Source: Geobacillus thermodenitrificans subsp. thermodenitrificans DSM 465 (GTDB lineage: Bacteria > Bacillota > Bacilli > Bacillales > Anoxybacillaceae). Taken from it: a DNA stretch of 60,642 nucleotides. The stretch spans positions 1 to 60,642 of the forward strand of contig NZ_AYKT01000019.1 in the NCBI RefSeq assembly GCF_000496575.1, written 5' to 3'. Positions within the stretch are counted from its first letter, which is position 1, and each line of letters starts with the position of its first letter. Shown here piece after piece: positions 15,164-24,214 of this stretch. The notes beneath the pieces were generated by a model. It was not told where the DNA came from and did not search any database. It worked only from the letters and a program-made list of their open reading frames with translations. Made by a program: the position numbers and the translations under genes.

Positions 15164-16666
15164 ATGGGGATGGAATGGTTCGTATGGGGCTGGTTAGTAG
15201 CGGTGGGGATCGTTTTTGCCAGTGCGATTATATGGCTATTTCCACGCATGCCGGAGCAGTATGTGCGTATACACGTCTGGTTATTACTTTTGCCGGGAGC
15301 GGCAGCGCTGGCTGGATGGATCAGCGCTGGAACCGTGGAAGTCGGGATGTGGCGGTTCGATACAGTCAGCTGGTTGGTCGGTATCTATATCTCGCTCCTT
15401 AGCTGGGCCATTCAACGGTTTGCCCTTCGTTATTTATATGGTGACCGTGCTTACCGGTTTTATTTTTCATTGTTGACTTGGACGGCATTTGCCGCCTCAC
15501 TCACATGGGCGGGCGGTGATTTGCGGTTGATGGCCATATGCTGGGGGATGCCATTGATCGGTCTTGTGGCATTAACCGCGTTGAAAAAAGAGTGGGGGCC
15601 AGCTCGGTTTGTCGCCCGGCAGATGGCATTGGTATTTGGCATCAGTTGGCTTGCTGTTACCGTCGTAGCCATTTGGCTCGGAACAGCGACTGGCGAATGG
15701 CAGCTTGCTTCTGCGTTGTCGGTGGACCCCCTTGCTCGTCTAGACGCTTGGGAGAAAGCGGTGATGAACGGGTTGCTTATTTTGGCGGCTATCATTCCGG
15801 CTGGGCAATGGCCATTTCACCGCTGGCTGATGGAATCGGCAGTGACACCAACACCGGTATCGGCGATCATGCATGCCGGGATCGTGAATGCCGGTGGGTT
15901 ATTGCTTTGGTGCTTTTCTCCCCTCTTTAGCGGGACAGGGGCGCATGCGGCGCTGTTTCTCATCGCCTTTTTCTCGATTTTGATCGGGACAGGGATTAGT
16001 CTTGTGCATGTTGATTATAAGCGCCAGCTTGTTGCGTCAACGATGGCGCAAATGGGCGTCATGTTTGTGCAATGTGCCCTTGGTGTTTACGGAGGAGCGG
16101 TGGCGCATTTAATGCTGCACGGGTTGTTTAAAGCGACGCTTTTTCTGCAGTCCGGTTCTGTCGTTCCACAAGTGGGCGGGGCGGGATATCGAAAGGCGGG
16201 CGGTTCATGGCGGAGCGGCATGATCGTTGGAGCACTGCTTGGGACTGCTTTTTGGCTTTTTGCTTCCGGTGAACCAGCTCGATTGTTAAGTGCGCTTCTG
16301 TTTGGCGCTTCGGCATCAGTTGCTTGGGGACGGCTTGCTGACTTTCGCGAAGGACGCTGGTTTGGCTTCGCTGTGGTCGCCACTTTGGCATTTGTCTCGG
16401 AAACGGTGCGTCATCAGTTTATGGTGCTCTTCAATGAAGAGAGGGCGTTCTCGTTTGTTCCGTCTGCTTCATTTGAATGGATGGTAGGCATGATATTCGC
16501 CGCCGCAGCGCTCGCTGCCGTATGGATTGCAAACCGGCGCACGTCGATGCTTGCCGTTCGTCTGTATATGCGGTTTGTGCACTTTGGAGAACCGCGTCCA
16601 GCGGCGATGGAGACGCATCCACATTATTTGACAACCTATATGAAGGAGGGAATGGCCCGTGAGTAA
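15164..16666 (+). CDS. dabB: DabB/MpsA, proton-conducting membrane subunit of an inorganic-carbon transporter
   Basis: A 500-residue NuoL/MrpA-type antiporter-like protein with about 13 membrane segments. Family marks are VTPTPVSAIMHAGIVNAGGL (His about 236) and AHLMLHGLFKATLFLQSGSV (Lys about 318), the charged and His residues lining the proton path. Together with DabA it forms an energy-coupled CO2-to-bicarbonate accumulation system (DAB in proteobacteria, MpsAB in staphylococci). Adjacency to dabA, not to nuo or mrp genes, separates it from complex I and Mrp. GGGGAGGAGATGTG provides the ribosome-binding site. It overlaps dabA by 8 bases, indicating translational coupling. Confidence 0.9.
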   Translation: MGMEWFVWGWLVAVGIVFASAIIWLFPRMPEQYVRIHVWLLLLPGAAALAGWISAGTVEVGMWRFDTVSWLVGIYISLLSWAIQRFALRYLYGDRAYRFYFSLLTWTAFAASLTWAGGDLRLMAICWGMPLIGLVALTALKKEWGPARFVARQMALVFGISWLAVTVVAIWLGTATGEWQLASALSVDPLARLDAWEKAVMNGLLILAAIIPAGQWPFHRWLMESAVTPTPVSAIMHAGIVNAGGLLLWCFSPLFSGTGAHAALFLIAFFSILIGTGISLVHVDYKRQLVASTMAQMGVMFVQCALGVYGGAVAHLMLHGLFKATLFLQSGSVVPQVGGAGYRKAGGSWRSGMIVGALLGTAFWLFASGEPARLLSALLFGASASVAWGRLADFREGRWFGFAVVATLAFVSETVRHQFMVLFNEERAFSFVPSASFEWMVGMIFAAAALAAVWIANRRTSMLAVRLYMRFVHFGEPRPAAMETHPHYLTTYMKEGMARE

Positions 16667-19301
16667 AAGTGCAATGTCGCTTGAGCGAACGGTTGTGATG
16701 TTGAATGAAGATGACACGCAAGGCCGTCCGCTCGCTGACCTTGTCAAGGAAGCGGCAAAGTCGATTGCTCCGCTTTGGCCAATTTCGTCATTTATCGCCC
16801 GCCATCCATGGATGGGATTAGAAGGGGAGCTGTTTGCCGATGCAGCCGACCGATGGCAACAAGTTTATGGGATTGACTTGTATCCGCCGATGACCGTGTT
16901 CTATACAGCATTGGAAAAAGGGGAGATTGATCCTGTGTTCGTTGAGCGGCGGCTGCAGAGCTGGCTTGACAAACAGTCACTCCCGGTGCCACGTCACGAA
17001 GCGGAACGGCTTTGCCGCTCCTTCCTTTGGAACGACACCGTGCCGGAAGAAGCGTTCAGTCTCCCAGAGATGGCTCAGTTAGCGGAAGGAACGCAACTGC
17101 GTCCGATGGCTGTCCAGCCGATTAGCAAGCGGTTGGATCAAATTGCTAAACGGCTCGATCAACAAATGATCAAGTGGTGCAAGTTATTTTACGATGAAAG
17201 TGGAGGAACATGGACGCTTCCTCAACGTGAACAAGGTTTTTATCAGGCATGGCGCCAGCTTGTAGTCACGGACCCGTCGCTTTCAAAAGATGAGCGGAAA
17301 CGTTTTTCCGGTTGGCCGCATGATAAACATGAAGCACTGAACTACGCGCTCGAAAAGCTAGGGATACGGGACGAAGACGTGGTTGCGTATTTGGAAGCTC
17401 ATTTGTTGGCATTGCCCGGATGGGCCGGTATGGCAGTATGGAGATCGCATCGAGCAGGCGATGAGGTGGGCGGATTGATCGATTATTTAGCTGTCCGGCT
17501 CTCGCTCGAGTGGGTACTTACGGCCCCGCATTTGCCGTTACACGGGGAAGAAAATGGAGAGCGCCGCGATGTTCTTCCACTGTTGGCAGCTTGGTTTTAT
17601 TGGACCGGAATGACGCCGGAAGACTGGCGGCGCTTGCGGACGAACGAACAACAAGCCCGCCTGGCTTTTGCGGATCGCTTTTGGCGGATTGACCGCCATC
17701 ACCTTTGGCTTGAGGCGTGGGAAGATACAGATGAAGCAAAGCTAAAAGAGGCGGTGTCCACACGTCATCGGATGAGCGAACCGGAGCAGGTCGCGGCTCA
17801 GTTATTGTTTTGTATTGACGTTCGTTCCGAGCCGTTTCGCCGTCATTTGGAAGCAGCTGGGCCGTTTGAAACATACGGATGTGCGGGATTTTTCGGCTTG
17901 CCGATTCAAACACGCGTGCTTGACAGCGAAGACGTCCATCCGTCATGTCCGGCAATTGTCGATCCCCGGCATGAAATTCGCGAAGTGGCGCCCCCTGAAG
18001 AAGTGGAGCCATATCGCTTCCGGCGTGATATGTTTCGCTTTGTCAGCAAGACGTTTAAAAAAATGAAGCAGCATGTGTTGGCTGGATTATTGCTTCCGGA
18101 AATGAGCGGGCCATGGCTTGGCTTACATACGCTCGCCCGGAGTGCGGCTCCGGCTTGGGCTGGGCAGGTCATTCGCTATACTAAAAAGTCGGTGGAACAA
18201 AAACCAAAGACGACGTTGTCGCTTCACTACCATGAAGGGGATGAAACGACCGGCCTGCCGATCGGTTTGACAAATGAAGAGCAAGTCGAATATGTGAAGC
18301 AGCTGCTTGTCACCATCGGTCTAACGTCCTCGTTTGCCCCGCTTGTTGTCGTTTGCGGTCATGGAAGCGAAACGACAAACAATCCGTACGCCTCGGCGCT
18401 TGACTGCGGGGCGTGCGGCGGTGTTGCAGGAGCGTTTAATGCTCGAGTGTTTGCCGCACTGGCGAATTTACCTAGTGTGCGAGCTGAGCTAGCAAAAGAG
18501 GGAATCGTCATTCCGGATGAGACCGTGTTTGTCGCTGCTGAACATATCACGACGGTTGATGAATTGCGCTGGTTGGAGGTGCCGCCGTTATCGGAAGCAG
18601 CCCAACAGTCGTTTGATCGGCTCAAGCAAGCACTTCACGATGTGAGCCGCCAGGCAAATGCTGAACGGATGATGAAGTTGCCGCATGTTGGCGGCAAGCC
18701 GCGCGATCCGGTAGCAGAAGCACAGCGCCGCGCGGTTGACTGGAGCGAAATCCGTCCGGAATGGGGATTGGCAGGAAATACTGCTTTTTTCATCGGACGT
18801 CGGGCATTAACGAAGGGTGTTCATTTGGATGGAAGAGTGTTTTTGCATAGCTACGATTGGCGCGACGACCCGACCGGTGAAGCGTTAGCCCGCATTATTG
18901 CCGGACCGGCGACTGTCGGGCAGTGGATTAATTTGCAATACTATGCGTCAACAGTCGCTCCACACTATTATGGAAGTGGCGATAAAACGACCCAGACGGT
19001 CACAGGCGGCATCGGTGTCATGCAAGGGAATGGAAGCGATCTGCTGGCCGGCTTGCCGTGGCAGTCAGTCGTGTCCTCCGACCGCGAGCTGTTCCATTTC
19101 CCGCTCCGGCTGCTCGTCATTATTGAAGCGCCGTCCTATTATATCGAGCGATTGCTCAATGAAAACAGCGAATTTCGGCGCAAAGTCGAGAATGGTTGGC
19201 TCCGTCTGTCCTCCATTGATCCAAATAGCGGGGCATGGATGAAATGGGGGGACACCCATTCCTTATCAGTGTGGTCACGTGAAATGGGAATAGGAAAATA
19301 A
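16659..19301 (+). CDS. dabA: DabA/MpsB (DUF2309), zinc-dependent inorganic-carbon transport subunit
   Basis: An 880-residue peripheral membrane protein with a beta-carbonic-anhydrase-like active site. The predicted zinc ligands are visible: Cys385 and Asp387 in LLFCIDVRSEPFRRHLE, His568 in VVCGHGSETTNNPYASA, and Cys583 in LDCGACGGVAGAFNAR. DabA hydrates CO2 vectorially when bound to DabB. The N-terminus contains the family start PLWPISSFIARHPWMGLEG, and the C-terminus TVTGGIGVMQGNGSDLLAGL. The start is GTG 16659, with AAGGAGGG upstream. All key residues are present, so the enzyme should be active. The gene gives a thermophile a way to concentrate bicarbonate for anaplerotic carboxylation. Confidence 0.93.
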   Translation: MSKSAMSLERTVVMLNEDDTQGRPLADLVKEAAKSIAPLWPISSFIARHPWMGLEGELFADAADRWQQVYGIDLYPPMTVFYTALEKGEIDPVFVERRLQSWLDKQSLPVPRHEAERLCRSFLWNDTVPEEAFSLPEMAQLAEGTQLRPMAVQPISKRLDQIAKRLDQQMIKWCKLFYDESGGTWTLPQREQGFYQAWRQLVVTDPSLSKDERKRFSGWPHDKHEALNYALEKLGIRDEDVVAYLEAHLLALPGWAGMAVWRSHRAGDEVGGLIDYLAVRLSLEWVLTAPHLPLHGEENGERRDVLPLLAAWFYWTGMTPEDWRRLRTNEQQARLAFADRFWRIDRHHLWLEAWEDTDEAKLKEAVSTRHRMSEPEQVAAQLLFCIDVRSEPFRRHLEAAGPFETYGCAGFFGLPIQTRVLDSEDVHPSCPAIVDPRHEIREVAPPEEVEPYRFRRDMFRFVSKTFKKMKQHVLAGLLLPEMSGPWLGLHTLARSAAPAWAGQVIRYTKKSVEQKPKTTLSLHYHEGDETTGLPIGLTNEEQVEYVKQLLVTIGLTSSFAPLVVVCGHGSETTNNPYASALDCGACGGVAGAFNARVFAALANLPSVRAELAKEGIVIPDETVFVAAEHITTVDELRWLEVPPLSEAAQQSFDRLKQALHDVSRQANAERMMKLPHVGGKPRDPVAEAQRRAVDWSEIRPEWGLAGNTAFFIGRRALTKGVHLDGRVFLHSYDWRDDPTGEALARIIAGPATVGQWINLQYYASTVAPHYYGSGDKTTQTVTGGIGVMQGNGSDLLAGLPWQSVVSSDRELFHFPLRLLVIIEAPSYYIERLLNENSEFRRKVENGWLRLSSIDPNSGAWMKWGDTHSLSVWSREMGIGK

Positions 19302-19305
19302 TTGC

Positions 19306-19338
19306 CGCTTGCTCGGTTTACGTAGCAAGCGATTTTTT
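19306..19338 (+). terminator. Terminator of the dab operon
   Basis: CGCTTGCT (19306-19313) pairs with AGCAAGCG (19324-19331), followed by ATTTTTTT. Confidence 0.9.
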
Positions 19339-19409
19339 TATTAAAAATAAAAACGATTTGCTGTTATCGCGGGTATATAAAGTGAAAACTCCTTTCAGGA
19401 GGTGGAGAG

Positions 19410-19952
19410 ATGGAAAGGGAGCTAATTGAGCGAATCCAGCACGGCGATGAAGCGGCGTTCGCTGAATTGTATGAGCTTTATGGAGAATATGCTCTGCGCG
19501 TAGCGGCAGCGGTGACTGGCAGCAGTGCGAACGCGGCGGATGCTGTACAAGAAACGTTTATCCGCGTGTATGACCATATCGGGCGCTTTGACCCTGCGAA
19601 GCCGTTTCGACCATGGTTTTATCGCATTTTAATCAATGAATGCCGGCGGTTAATGAAAAAGCAGCGAGCCGTGACGATCTTGAGCGAGGAGATGGGGGCT
19701 GCCGATCTGCTGACGTATGAAGACCGTTACACGTTTGCACAGTATGAAGAGTTATATAAGGCGATCGGGCGATTGAAGGAAAAGCAGCGCATTCCTGTCG
19801 TGTTGAAATATTTGCAAGGATTTACCACTGAGGAAATTGCTGATATTCTCGATTTAAACGTCAATACAGTAAAATCACGTCTGTTTAAAGCACGAAACCA
19901 ACTAATGAAATGGATGGAAATGGAGGGAGAAAGGGGTGCGACAAATGGATGA
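19410..19952 (+). CDS. ECF-type sigma-70 family RNA polymerase sigma factor
   Basis: A 180-residue group 4 sigma factor. Region 2 shows ADAVQETFIRVYDHIGRFDP and FRPWFYRILINECRRL. Region 4 shows RIPVVLKYLQGFTTEEIADI and LDLNVNTVKSRLFKARNQLM with its helix-turn-helix. It overlaps the next gene, a membrane protein with an anti-sigma architecture, by 8 bases. The strong ribosome-binding site TTCAGGAGGTGG precedes ATG 19410. I cannot assign it to a named Bacillus sigma such as SigW or SigV; the cognate promoter and stress signal are unknown. Confidence 0.9.
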   Translation: MERELIERIQHGDEAAFAELYELYGEYALRVAAAVTGSSANAADAVQETFIRVYDHIGRFDPAKPFRPWFYRILINECRRLMKKQRAVTILSEEMGAADLLTYEDRYTFAQYEELYKAIGRLKEKQRIPVVLKYLQGFTTEEIADILDLNVNTVKSRLFKARNQLMKWMEMEGERGATNG

Positions 19953-20688
19953 ACGGAAATGGGATGAAATGATTCAAGAGGCGTTGTTGTACGGAACTGA
20001 TAAGGCAGCTGAGCAGAAAGAAGAGGTCTGGATGCATATTCGCTCCCGGATGGTAAAGCAGCAACGGAAACGTCGTCGAGGAGGCAAGTGGATATGGACG
20101 ATGGCTTCGGCGGCCGCAGCAGTCATGCTGGCGTTTTTATTCACTCCTCCTGGCCAAGCAGCGATCGACCAAGTGAAGCAATGGTTTGTCCCGAAAAAAG
20201 TGGTCACAGAAGAAATTGAAGGACAAAAAGAACAAAAAGAAGTGACATTAAAAGAAGGGAAAGCCGGTTATGTCATTTACATTGATGAAAGCATGTACCG
20301 GCTGGAAAAAGGGGATGGATATGATCGGATTGTGCCGCTTCATCAAGGGAACGCCAACATTCCACCGGTATATATGGAAATTCGTCAAGTGACAGACCAA
20401 TCCCCAGAAACAGTTGCCGCTGAGCTAGAACAGGAAGTGAAGGGAAAATATCCGATCATTATTCAAAATGGCAAGGTAAACGAACCAGTGGCTGGCTATG
20501 TGATTCAGGGAGAAGCTGGGTATCAGTGGAATGACGAAGTCGTTAGATATTATGTCGTTCCGAACGGCAAAGGCGGCGCGTTCATTATCGAACAACGGTA
20601 TTTTCTTGAAGCAAGCGAAGGTCATGGCGCCCGGTTTGACCATATGTTAAAGCAGTTTCACATTGTCGATAAGCAACAAGGAAAATAA
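19945..20688 (+). CDS. Probable anti-sigma factor, single-pass membrane protein
   Basis: A 247-residue protein: a cytosolic N-terminus of about 50 residues with an acidic helix (KWDEMIQEALLYGTDKAAEQ) and basic stretch KQQRKRRRGGKW, one transmembrane segment (about residues 51-70), and an extracytoplasmic domain of about 170 residues. The external part is rich in beta strands (VTLKEGKAGYVIYIDESMYR, then VAGYVIQGEAGYQWNDEVVR). Its role is inferred from the overlap with the sigma gene and the topology. ATG 19945 is preferred over GTG 19936 because AAAGGGG fits it better. No zinc-binding HxxxCxxC motif is visible, so it is not of the ZAS type. Confidence 0.75.
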   Translation: MDERKWDEMIQEALLYGTDKAAEQKEEVWMHIRSRMVKQQRKRRRGGKWIWTMASAAAAVMLAFLFTPPGQAAIDQVKQWFVPKKVVTEEIEGQKEQKEVTLKEGKAGYVIYIDESMYRLEKGDGYDRIVPLHQGNANIPPVYMEIRQVTDQSPETVAAELEQEVKGKYPIIIQNGKVNEPVAGYVIQGEAGYQWNDEVVRYYVVPNGKGGAFIIEQRYFLEASEGHGARFDHMLKQFHIVDKQQGK

Positions 20689-20798
20689 ACGGTCTTCTGT
20701 CAGTCGGCACACAAAGGCAGGGAAAACAGTAGCGGGCAACGAAATAAAGTAGTAGATGATGTAGTAAACATTAGGCGCGAAGGAAAGAGGGAAAGCGG

Positions 20799-21116
20799 AT
20801 GAAAACGCAGTTTATCGCTGGTCATGCACGACTGCCGGCTGGAATGGCGGCGAAAAGCCTTTACGATACGTTGACGATTACCGCGGAAATTGATAAAAAG
20901 TACGGGGTGATCGTGGAAGCGTCGTGCACGCTCGCGACTGAACACGGCCGTGACTATGTCGCTCGTCTGCTTCGCGGTCATTCGCTGCGTGATGGCATTG
21001 ACGGGCTGTTAGCTGAGCTTGACGCGGGGTATTTAGGCAAAGCGCATTCCGCTCTCTGTGCGGCGCTGAAAGATTTGTACAAGCAATATTGTAAAATGGA
21101 CGAGAAAGAACAATAA
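20799..21116 (+). CDS. DUF3870 family protein
   Basis: A 105-residue protein of a conserved Firmicutes family without known function. Features: the start FIAGHARLPAGMAAKSLYDT, the central KYGVIVEASCTLATEHGRDY carrying a Cys, and a helical end. No membrane segment. AAAGAGGG precedes ATG 20799. It is monogenic with its own terminator. In other genomes such genes sit near aromatic or acyl-CoA catabolic genes; here it faces the minus-strand acyl-CoA dehydrogenase gene convergently. Confidence 0.7.
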   Translation: MKTQFIAGHARLPAGMAAKSLYDTLTITAEIDKKYGVIVEASCTLATEHGRDYVARLLRGHSLRDGIDGLLAELDAGYLGKAHSALCAALKDLYKQYCKMDEKEQ

Positions 21117-21157
21117 GCGGCTGTTCCTCATCGGCGGATGAGGACAGCCGCGTTTTT
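21117..21157. terminator. Terminator after the DUF3870 gene
   Basis: GCGGCTGTTCCTCATC (21117-21132) pairs with GATGAGGACAGCCGC (21137-21151, one bulge), then GTTTTT. Confidence 0.85.
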
Positions 21158-21199
21158 GCACAGAGCGGCGATTTGGACAACTGCCGTTTCGCTGTTGTT

Positions 21200-22399
21200 T
21201 TAGTTCTCGTCTGGCCGCCATGCCGGCAATGTTTTGCGCAACGGTTTGTCCTTACGGTAGCCAAGCACGTACTCAGCCTGCATAATCGTATGAATTTCCC
21301 GTGTACCTTCGTAAATGACCGGTGCTTTCGAGTTGCGTAAGTAACGCTCGACTGGATATTCGTTCGAGTAGCCATAAGCGCCATGGACTTGAACCGCATC
21401 ATCGGCTGCTTGGTTGGCATAGTCACAAGCGATCCATTTGGCGAGCGACGTTTCCCGCGTGCAGCGTCGACCTTCATTTTTCAGAAATCCGACTTTGTAG
21501 ACAAGCAGGCGGCTGATTTGCAAGCCGGCTTCCATGCGGGCGATCATTTGCTGAACAAGCTGGTGGCGACCGATTTCTTTACCAAACGTTTTTCGTTCAT
21601 GGCAATATTTGACGCTCGCCTCTAAACACGCCATAATGAGGCCGACGGCGCCGGCAGCGACGGTGAAGCGGCCATTGTCGAGTGCTGACATGGCGATCTT
21701 GAACCCTTCTCCTTCCTCACCGAGCAAGTTTTCTTTTGGGACGCGGACGTTGTCAAAAAACAGCTCGCCCGTGTTGCCGGAGCGGATGCCGAGCTTCCCT
21801 TTAATCGGGCGCGACGAAAACCCGGGCATTGTCCGTTCGACGATGAAGGCGGAAATGCCGCGATGTTTTTTCGATTTATCCGTGTAGGCGAATACAAGGA
21901 AATGGTCGGCGATGTCAGCAAGGGAAATCCACGTTTTTTGCCCGTTTAAAATATAGTCATCGCCATCACGGACAGCGGTCGTTTGAATCGAAGCAACGTC
22001 TGAGCCGGCGTTTGGTTCGGTTAGGCCAAAGGCGCCGATTTTTTCCCCGCGGGCTTGCGGGATGAGATATTTTTGTTTTTGTTCTTCCGTCCCCCATTGC
22101 AATAGCGTCAAGCTGTTCAGACCGGTGTGAACCGAGACAGCGGTGCGGAAGGCGGTGTCACCGCGCTCGAGCTCTTCGCAGACGATGGCGAGCGAGTTGT
22201 AGTCCATGCCCATGCCGCCATATTGTTCTGGAATGCAGACACCCATTAAATTGAGCTCGGCGAGCCGTTTGAAAATGTTGCGGTCAAATTCGCCGCGCTC
22301 ATCCCATTCTTTGATATACGGCATAATTTCTTTGTCGACAAACTTGCGAACCGTTTGCCGCAACATCTCTTGTTCTGGTGTAAAGTCGAAGTTCATCAT
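21200..22399 (-). CDS. Acyl-CoA dehydrogenase
   Basis: A 399-residue FAD-dependent enzyme that introduces a 2,3-double bond into acyl-CoA. Family marks: MNFDFTPEQEMLRQTVRKFV, the FAD/substrate segment GAFGLTEPNAGSDVASIQTT, KTWISLADIADHFLVFAYTD, and VQVHGAYGYSNEYPVERYLR. The catalytic Glu lies in VIYEGTREIHTIM. It starts at ATG 22399, 9 bases after AGGAGG; an in-frame ATG further up (22420) overlaps the ribosome-binding site region and is rejected. It is paired with the CoA-transferase upstream (97-base gap, same strand), a combination seen for dicarboxylic or methyl-branched acid catabolism, for example glutaryl-CoA. The exact substrate is unknown. Confidence 0.9.
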   Translation of the reverse strand: MMNFDFTPEQEMLRQTVRKFVDKEIMPYIKEWDERGEFDRNIFKRLAELNLMGVCIPEQYGGMGMDYNSLAIVCEELERGDTAFRTAVSVHTGLNSLTLLQWGTEEQKQKYLIPQARGEKIGAFGLTEPNAGSDVASIQTTAVRDGDDYILNGQKTWISLADIADHFLVFAYTDKSKKHRGISAFIVERTMPGFSSRPIKGKLGIRSGNTGELFFDNVRVPKENLLGEEGEGFKIAMSALDNGRFTVAAGAVGLIMACLEASVKYCHERKTFGKEIGRHQLVQQMIARMEAGLQISRLLVYKVGFLKNEGRRCTRETSLAKWIACDYANQAADDAVQVHGAYGYSNEYPVERYLRNSKAPVIYEGTREIHTIMQAEYVLGYRKDKPLRKTLPAWRPDEN

Positions 22400-22495
22400 T
22401 GTTTTACTCCTCCTATGCATCTATTGTATATGTCCGCGTTTGCTTGGCGCTTGCGGGCGCCGAGCCGTTGCGGGAAGCCATGTCTCTTGCGTTGG

Positions 22496-23677
22496 TCAGG
22501 ACGATTCGTTTCGGTCGCTTTGGAGCGTTTGTTCGTTTCGCCATCCGATATCGGATTCGTTGTTATGCTCGCCAGCGAGCGGCGGTGGAAGCCGATAGGA
22601 TACCGGCGTTTCAGATAGCTTGAGCGGGCTGGCGACAAGCGGGAGAGAGCCGACGGTCGGATGATGCATGATGACCATCATTTCACGCGCTGCCGTTTGT
22701 GGGTGGCGAAACAGTTCATCTAGCGTCTGTACCGGGCCGCACGGAATGCCTTTTTCAGCAAGAAGGCGTTGCCATTCCGCTCTCGTCCGTTGTTTGATCT
22801 CTTCGTTCAGCCGCCGGTTGAGTTCATCGCGATGGGCAACGCGGCCCGGATTTGTCTGAAAGCGAGGATCAGTTCCGATCGAACGATCAGATAACAACGA
22901 ACAAAGCGCTTGAAACTGTCGGTCATTACCGACGGCGATGACGATCGGCCCGTCGCTCGCTTCGTATGTTGAATACGGAACGATGTTCGGGTGTTCATTG
23001 CCGAGCGGCTTTGGAATGTTGCCGGATAATAAGTAATTAGCGGCAACATTGACTAGTGCGCCGATAGCGCAGTCAAAGAGCGATAGATCGATTTTTTGTC
23101 CGCACCCCGTTTTTTCACGGGCGAGCAATGCCGCTTCAATAGCGATGGCCGCGTACAAGCCAGTAAATACATCCGTAACGGCCACGCCGACTTTGAGCGG
23201 GCCGGTGTCAGGGGTGCCATTAATGCTCATCCAGCCGCTCATCGCTTGAATGATGTAGTCGTAGCCGGCAAGTGGAGCGAGCGGTCCGGTTTCGCCGAAC
23301 CCGGTGATCGAACAATAGATGAGGCGAGGATTCAAACGGGACAGCTCTTCATAGCTAAGTCCCCATTTTTCCATCGTCCCGGTTTTGAAGTTGTGAATGA
23401 CAACATCAGCCGTTTCCGCCAAGCGGCAGACCGTTTTTCGCCCTTCCTCTGTTTTTAAATCGGCGGTTATGCTCCGCTTGTTGCGATTGACGGCCGTATA
23501 GTAGGCGCTCATGCCGTTTTTAAACGGCGGTCCCCAAAACCGGGTATCATCCGATCCACCCGGTGCCTCGACTTTGATGACATCGGCACCTAAATCGCCT
23601 AAAATCATCGTCGCATACGGACCTGCCAACACGCGGGACAAGTCGAGCACACGCACACCATCGAGTGCTCCTCCCAT
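22496..23677 (-). CDS. CaiB/BaiF family (class III) CoA-transferase
   Basis: A 393-residue enzyme that moves CoA between carboxylic acids. It starts LDGVRVLDLSRVLAGPYATM, the family N-terminus, and contains GDLGADVIKVEAPGGSDDTR (Asp-rich segment), RNKRSITADLKTEEGR, and the conserved GFGETGPLAPLAGYDYIIQA. ATG 23677 was chosen because AAGGAGG lies 9 bases upstream. A longer frame reaching 23902 crosses a terminator hairpin and has no start signal. Together with the downstream acyl-CoA dehydrogenase it likely activates and oxidises an organic acid. The C-terminal tail beyond HNNESDIG is unusually polar and may be strain-specific. Confidence 0.9.
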   Translation of the reverse strand: MGGALDGVRVLDLSRVLAGPYATMILGDLGADVIKVEAPGGSDDTRFWGPPFKNGMSAYYTAVNRNKRSITADLKTEEGRKTVCRLAETADVVIHNFKTGTMEKWGLSYEELSRLNPRLIYCSITGFGETGPLAPLAGYDYIIQAMSGWMSINGTPDTGPLKVGVAVTDVFTGLYAAIAIEAALLAREKTGCGQKIDLSLFDCAIGALVNVAANYLLSGNIPKPLGNEHPNIVPYSTYEASDGPIVIAVGNDRQFQALCSLLSDRSIGTDPRFQTNPGRVAHRDELNRRLNEEIKQRTRAEWQRLLAEKGIPCGPVQTLDELFRHPQTAAREMMVIMHHPTVGSLPLVASPLKLSETPVSYRLPPPLAGEHNNESDIGWRNEQTLQSDRNESS

Positions 23678-23707
23678 CGGGTTTTTTCCTCCTTTCCCTT
23701 TCACATG

Positions 23708-23751
23708 CAAAAAGCCGGTTCCCTGCCAAATGTGCGAAACAGGAACCGGCT
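23708..23751 (-). terminator. Intrinsic terminator inside the CoA-transferase 5' leader
   Basis: Read on the minus strand, AGCCGGTTCC pairs with GGAACCGGCT around a 19-base loop and is followed by TTTTT. It sits just 30 bases before the CoA-transferase start and downstream of a good minus-strand promoter, so it is an attenuator candidate. Confidence 0.75.
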
Positions 23752-23929
23752 CAAGCGGACTGAGGGGGGCATTCCGGCACGGAGATGCCGTCAGGCCGCA
23801 CAGTTCTTTTTCGGTGACGAGTATATGAAAATCAATGTTGTCTACCAAGCAGCAGGACGAATGAGCAGATGGTGCGTCCGTCTGGTCTGCACAACCGGCC
23901 AAGCTGACAGGAGACGGCTCGCTATATTT
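23752..23929 (-). ncRNA. Structured leader of the CoA-transferase operon
   Basis: About 180 bases of transcribed leader lie between the promoter and the terminator. Stems visible on the minus strand are CCGTCT/AGACGG near the 5' end and CGGCA/TGCCG (23774-23789) near the terminator. No T-box sequence or known riboswitch core is recognised. Confidence 0.4.
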
Positions 23930-23958
23930 ATTATAAAATTTTGATAGATAATTGTAAA
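23930..23958 (-). promoter_or_regulatory. Sigma-A promoter of the CoA-transferase/acyl-CoA dehydrogenase operon
   Basis: On the minus strand TTTACA (23958-23953), exactly 17 bases, then consensus TATAAT (23935-23930). Confidence 0.75.
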
Positions 23959-24214
23959 TAGTCTAAACATTACTCGCAAAAAATACTCGAGAGCTAAAGT
24001 CAGCTAAAGAGTGAAGCAAACATCCGTTTTGTTGCATTAACAATGTAGCGATTGCCGCCGCCGTTTCCCACTTTTTAAGCAAAGACCAAGCAGCTGATTA
24101 CGATAGTCGGCAGGAAAACATCGCAGTCTGAGACCAAAAGCGCGCAACATTCGTCTATATCCATATATAATTGTAAAGAAAGGGGAAACGCTGACGTAAA
24201 GGAAGTGATGGTGC
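23959..24214. other. Intergenic region upstream of the GT8 gene
   Basis: No gene. AAAGGAAGTGATG before ATG 24215 is the ribosome-binding site. ATATATAAT (about 24162-24170) could hold a -10 element. Divergent to the CoA-transferase promoter. Confidence 0.4.

Noticed and set aside
23678-23902. N-terminal extension of the CoA-transferase frame
   Set aside because: It would translate across a terminator hairpin, lacks family similarity and has no start signal; ATG 23677 has a strong ribosome-binding site.
23677-23929. T-box riboswitch before the CoA-transferase
   Set aside because: The conserved T-box sequence (AGGGTGGNACCGCG type) is absent and the downstream gene is not tRNA-related.
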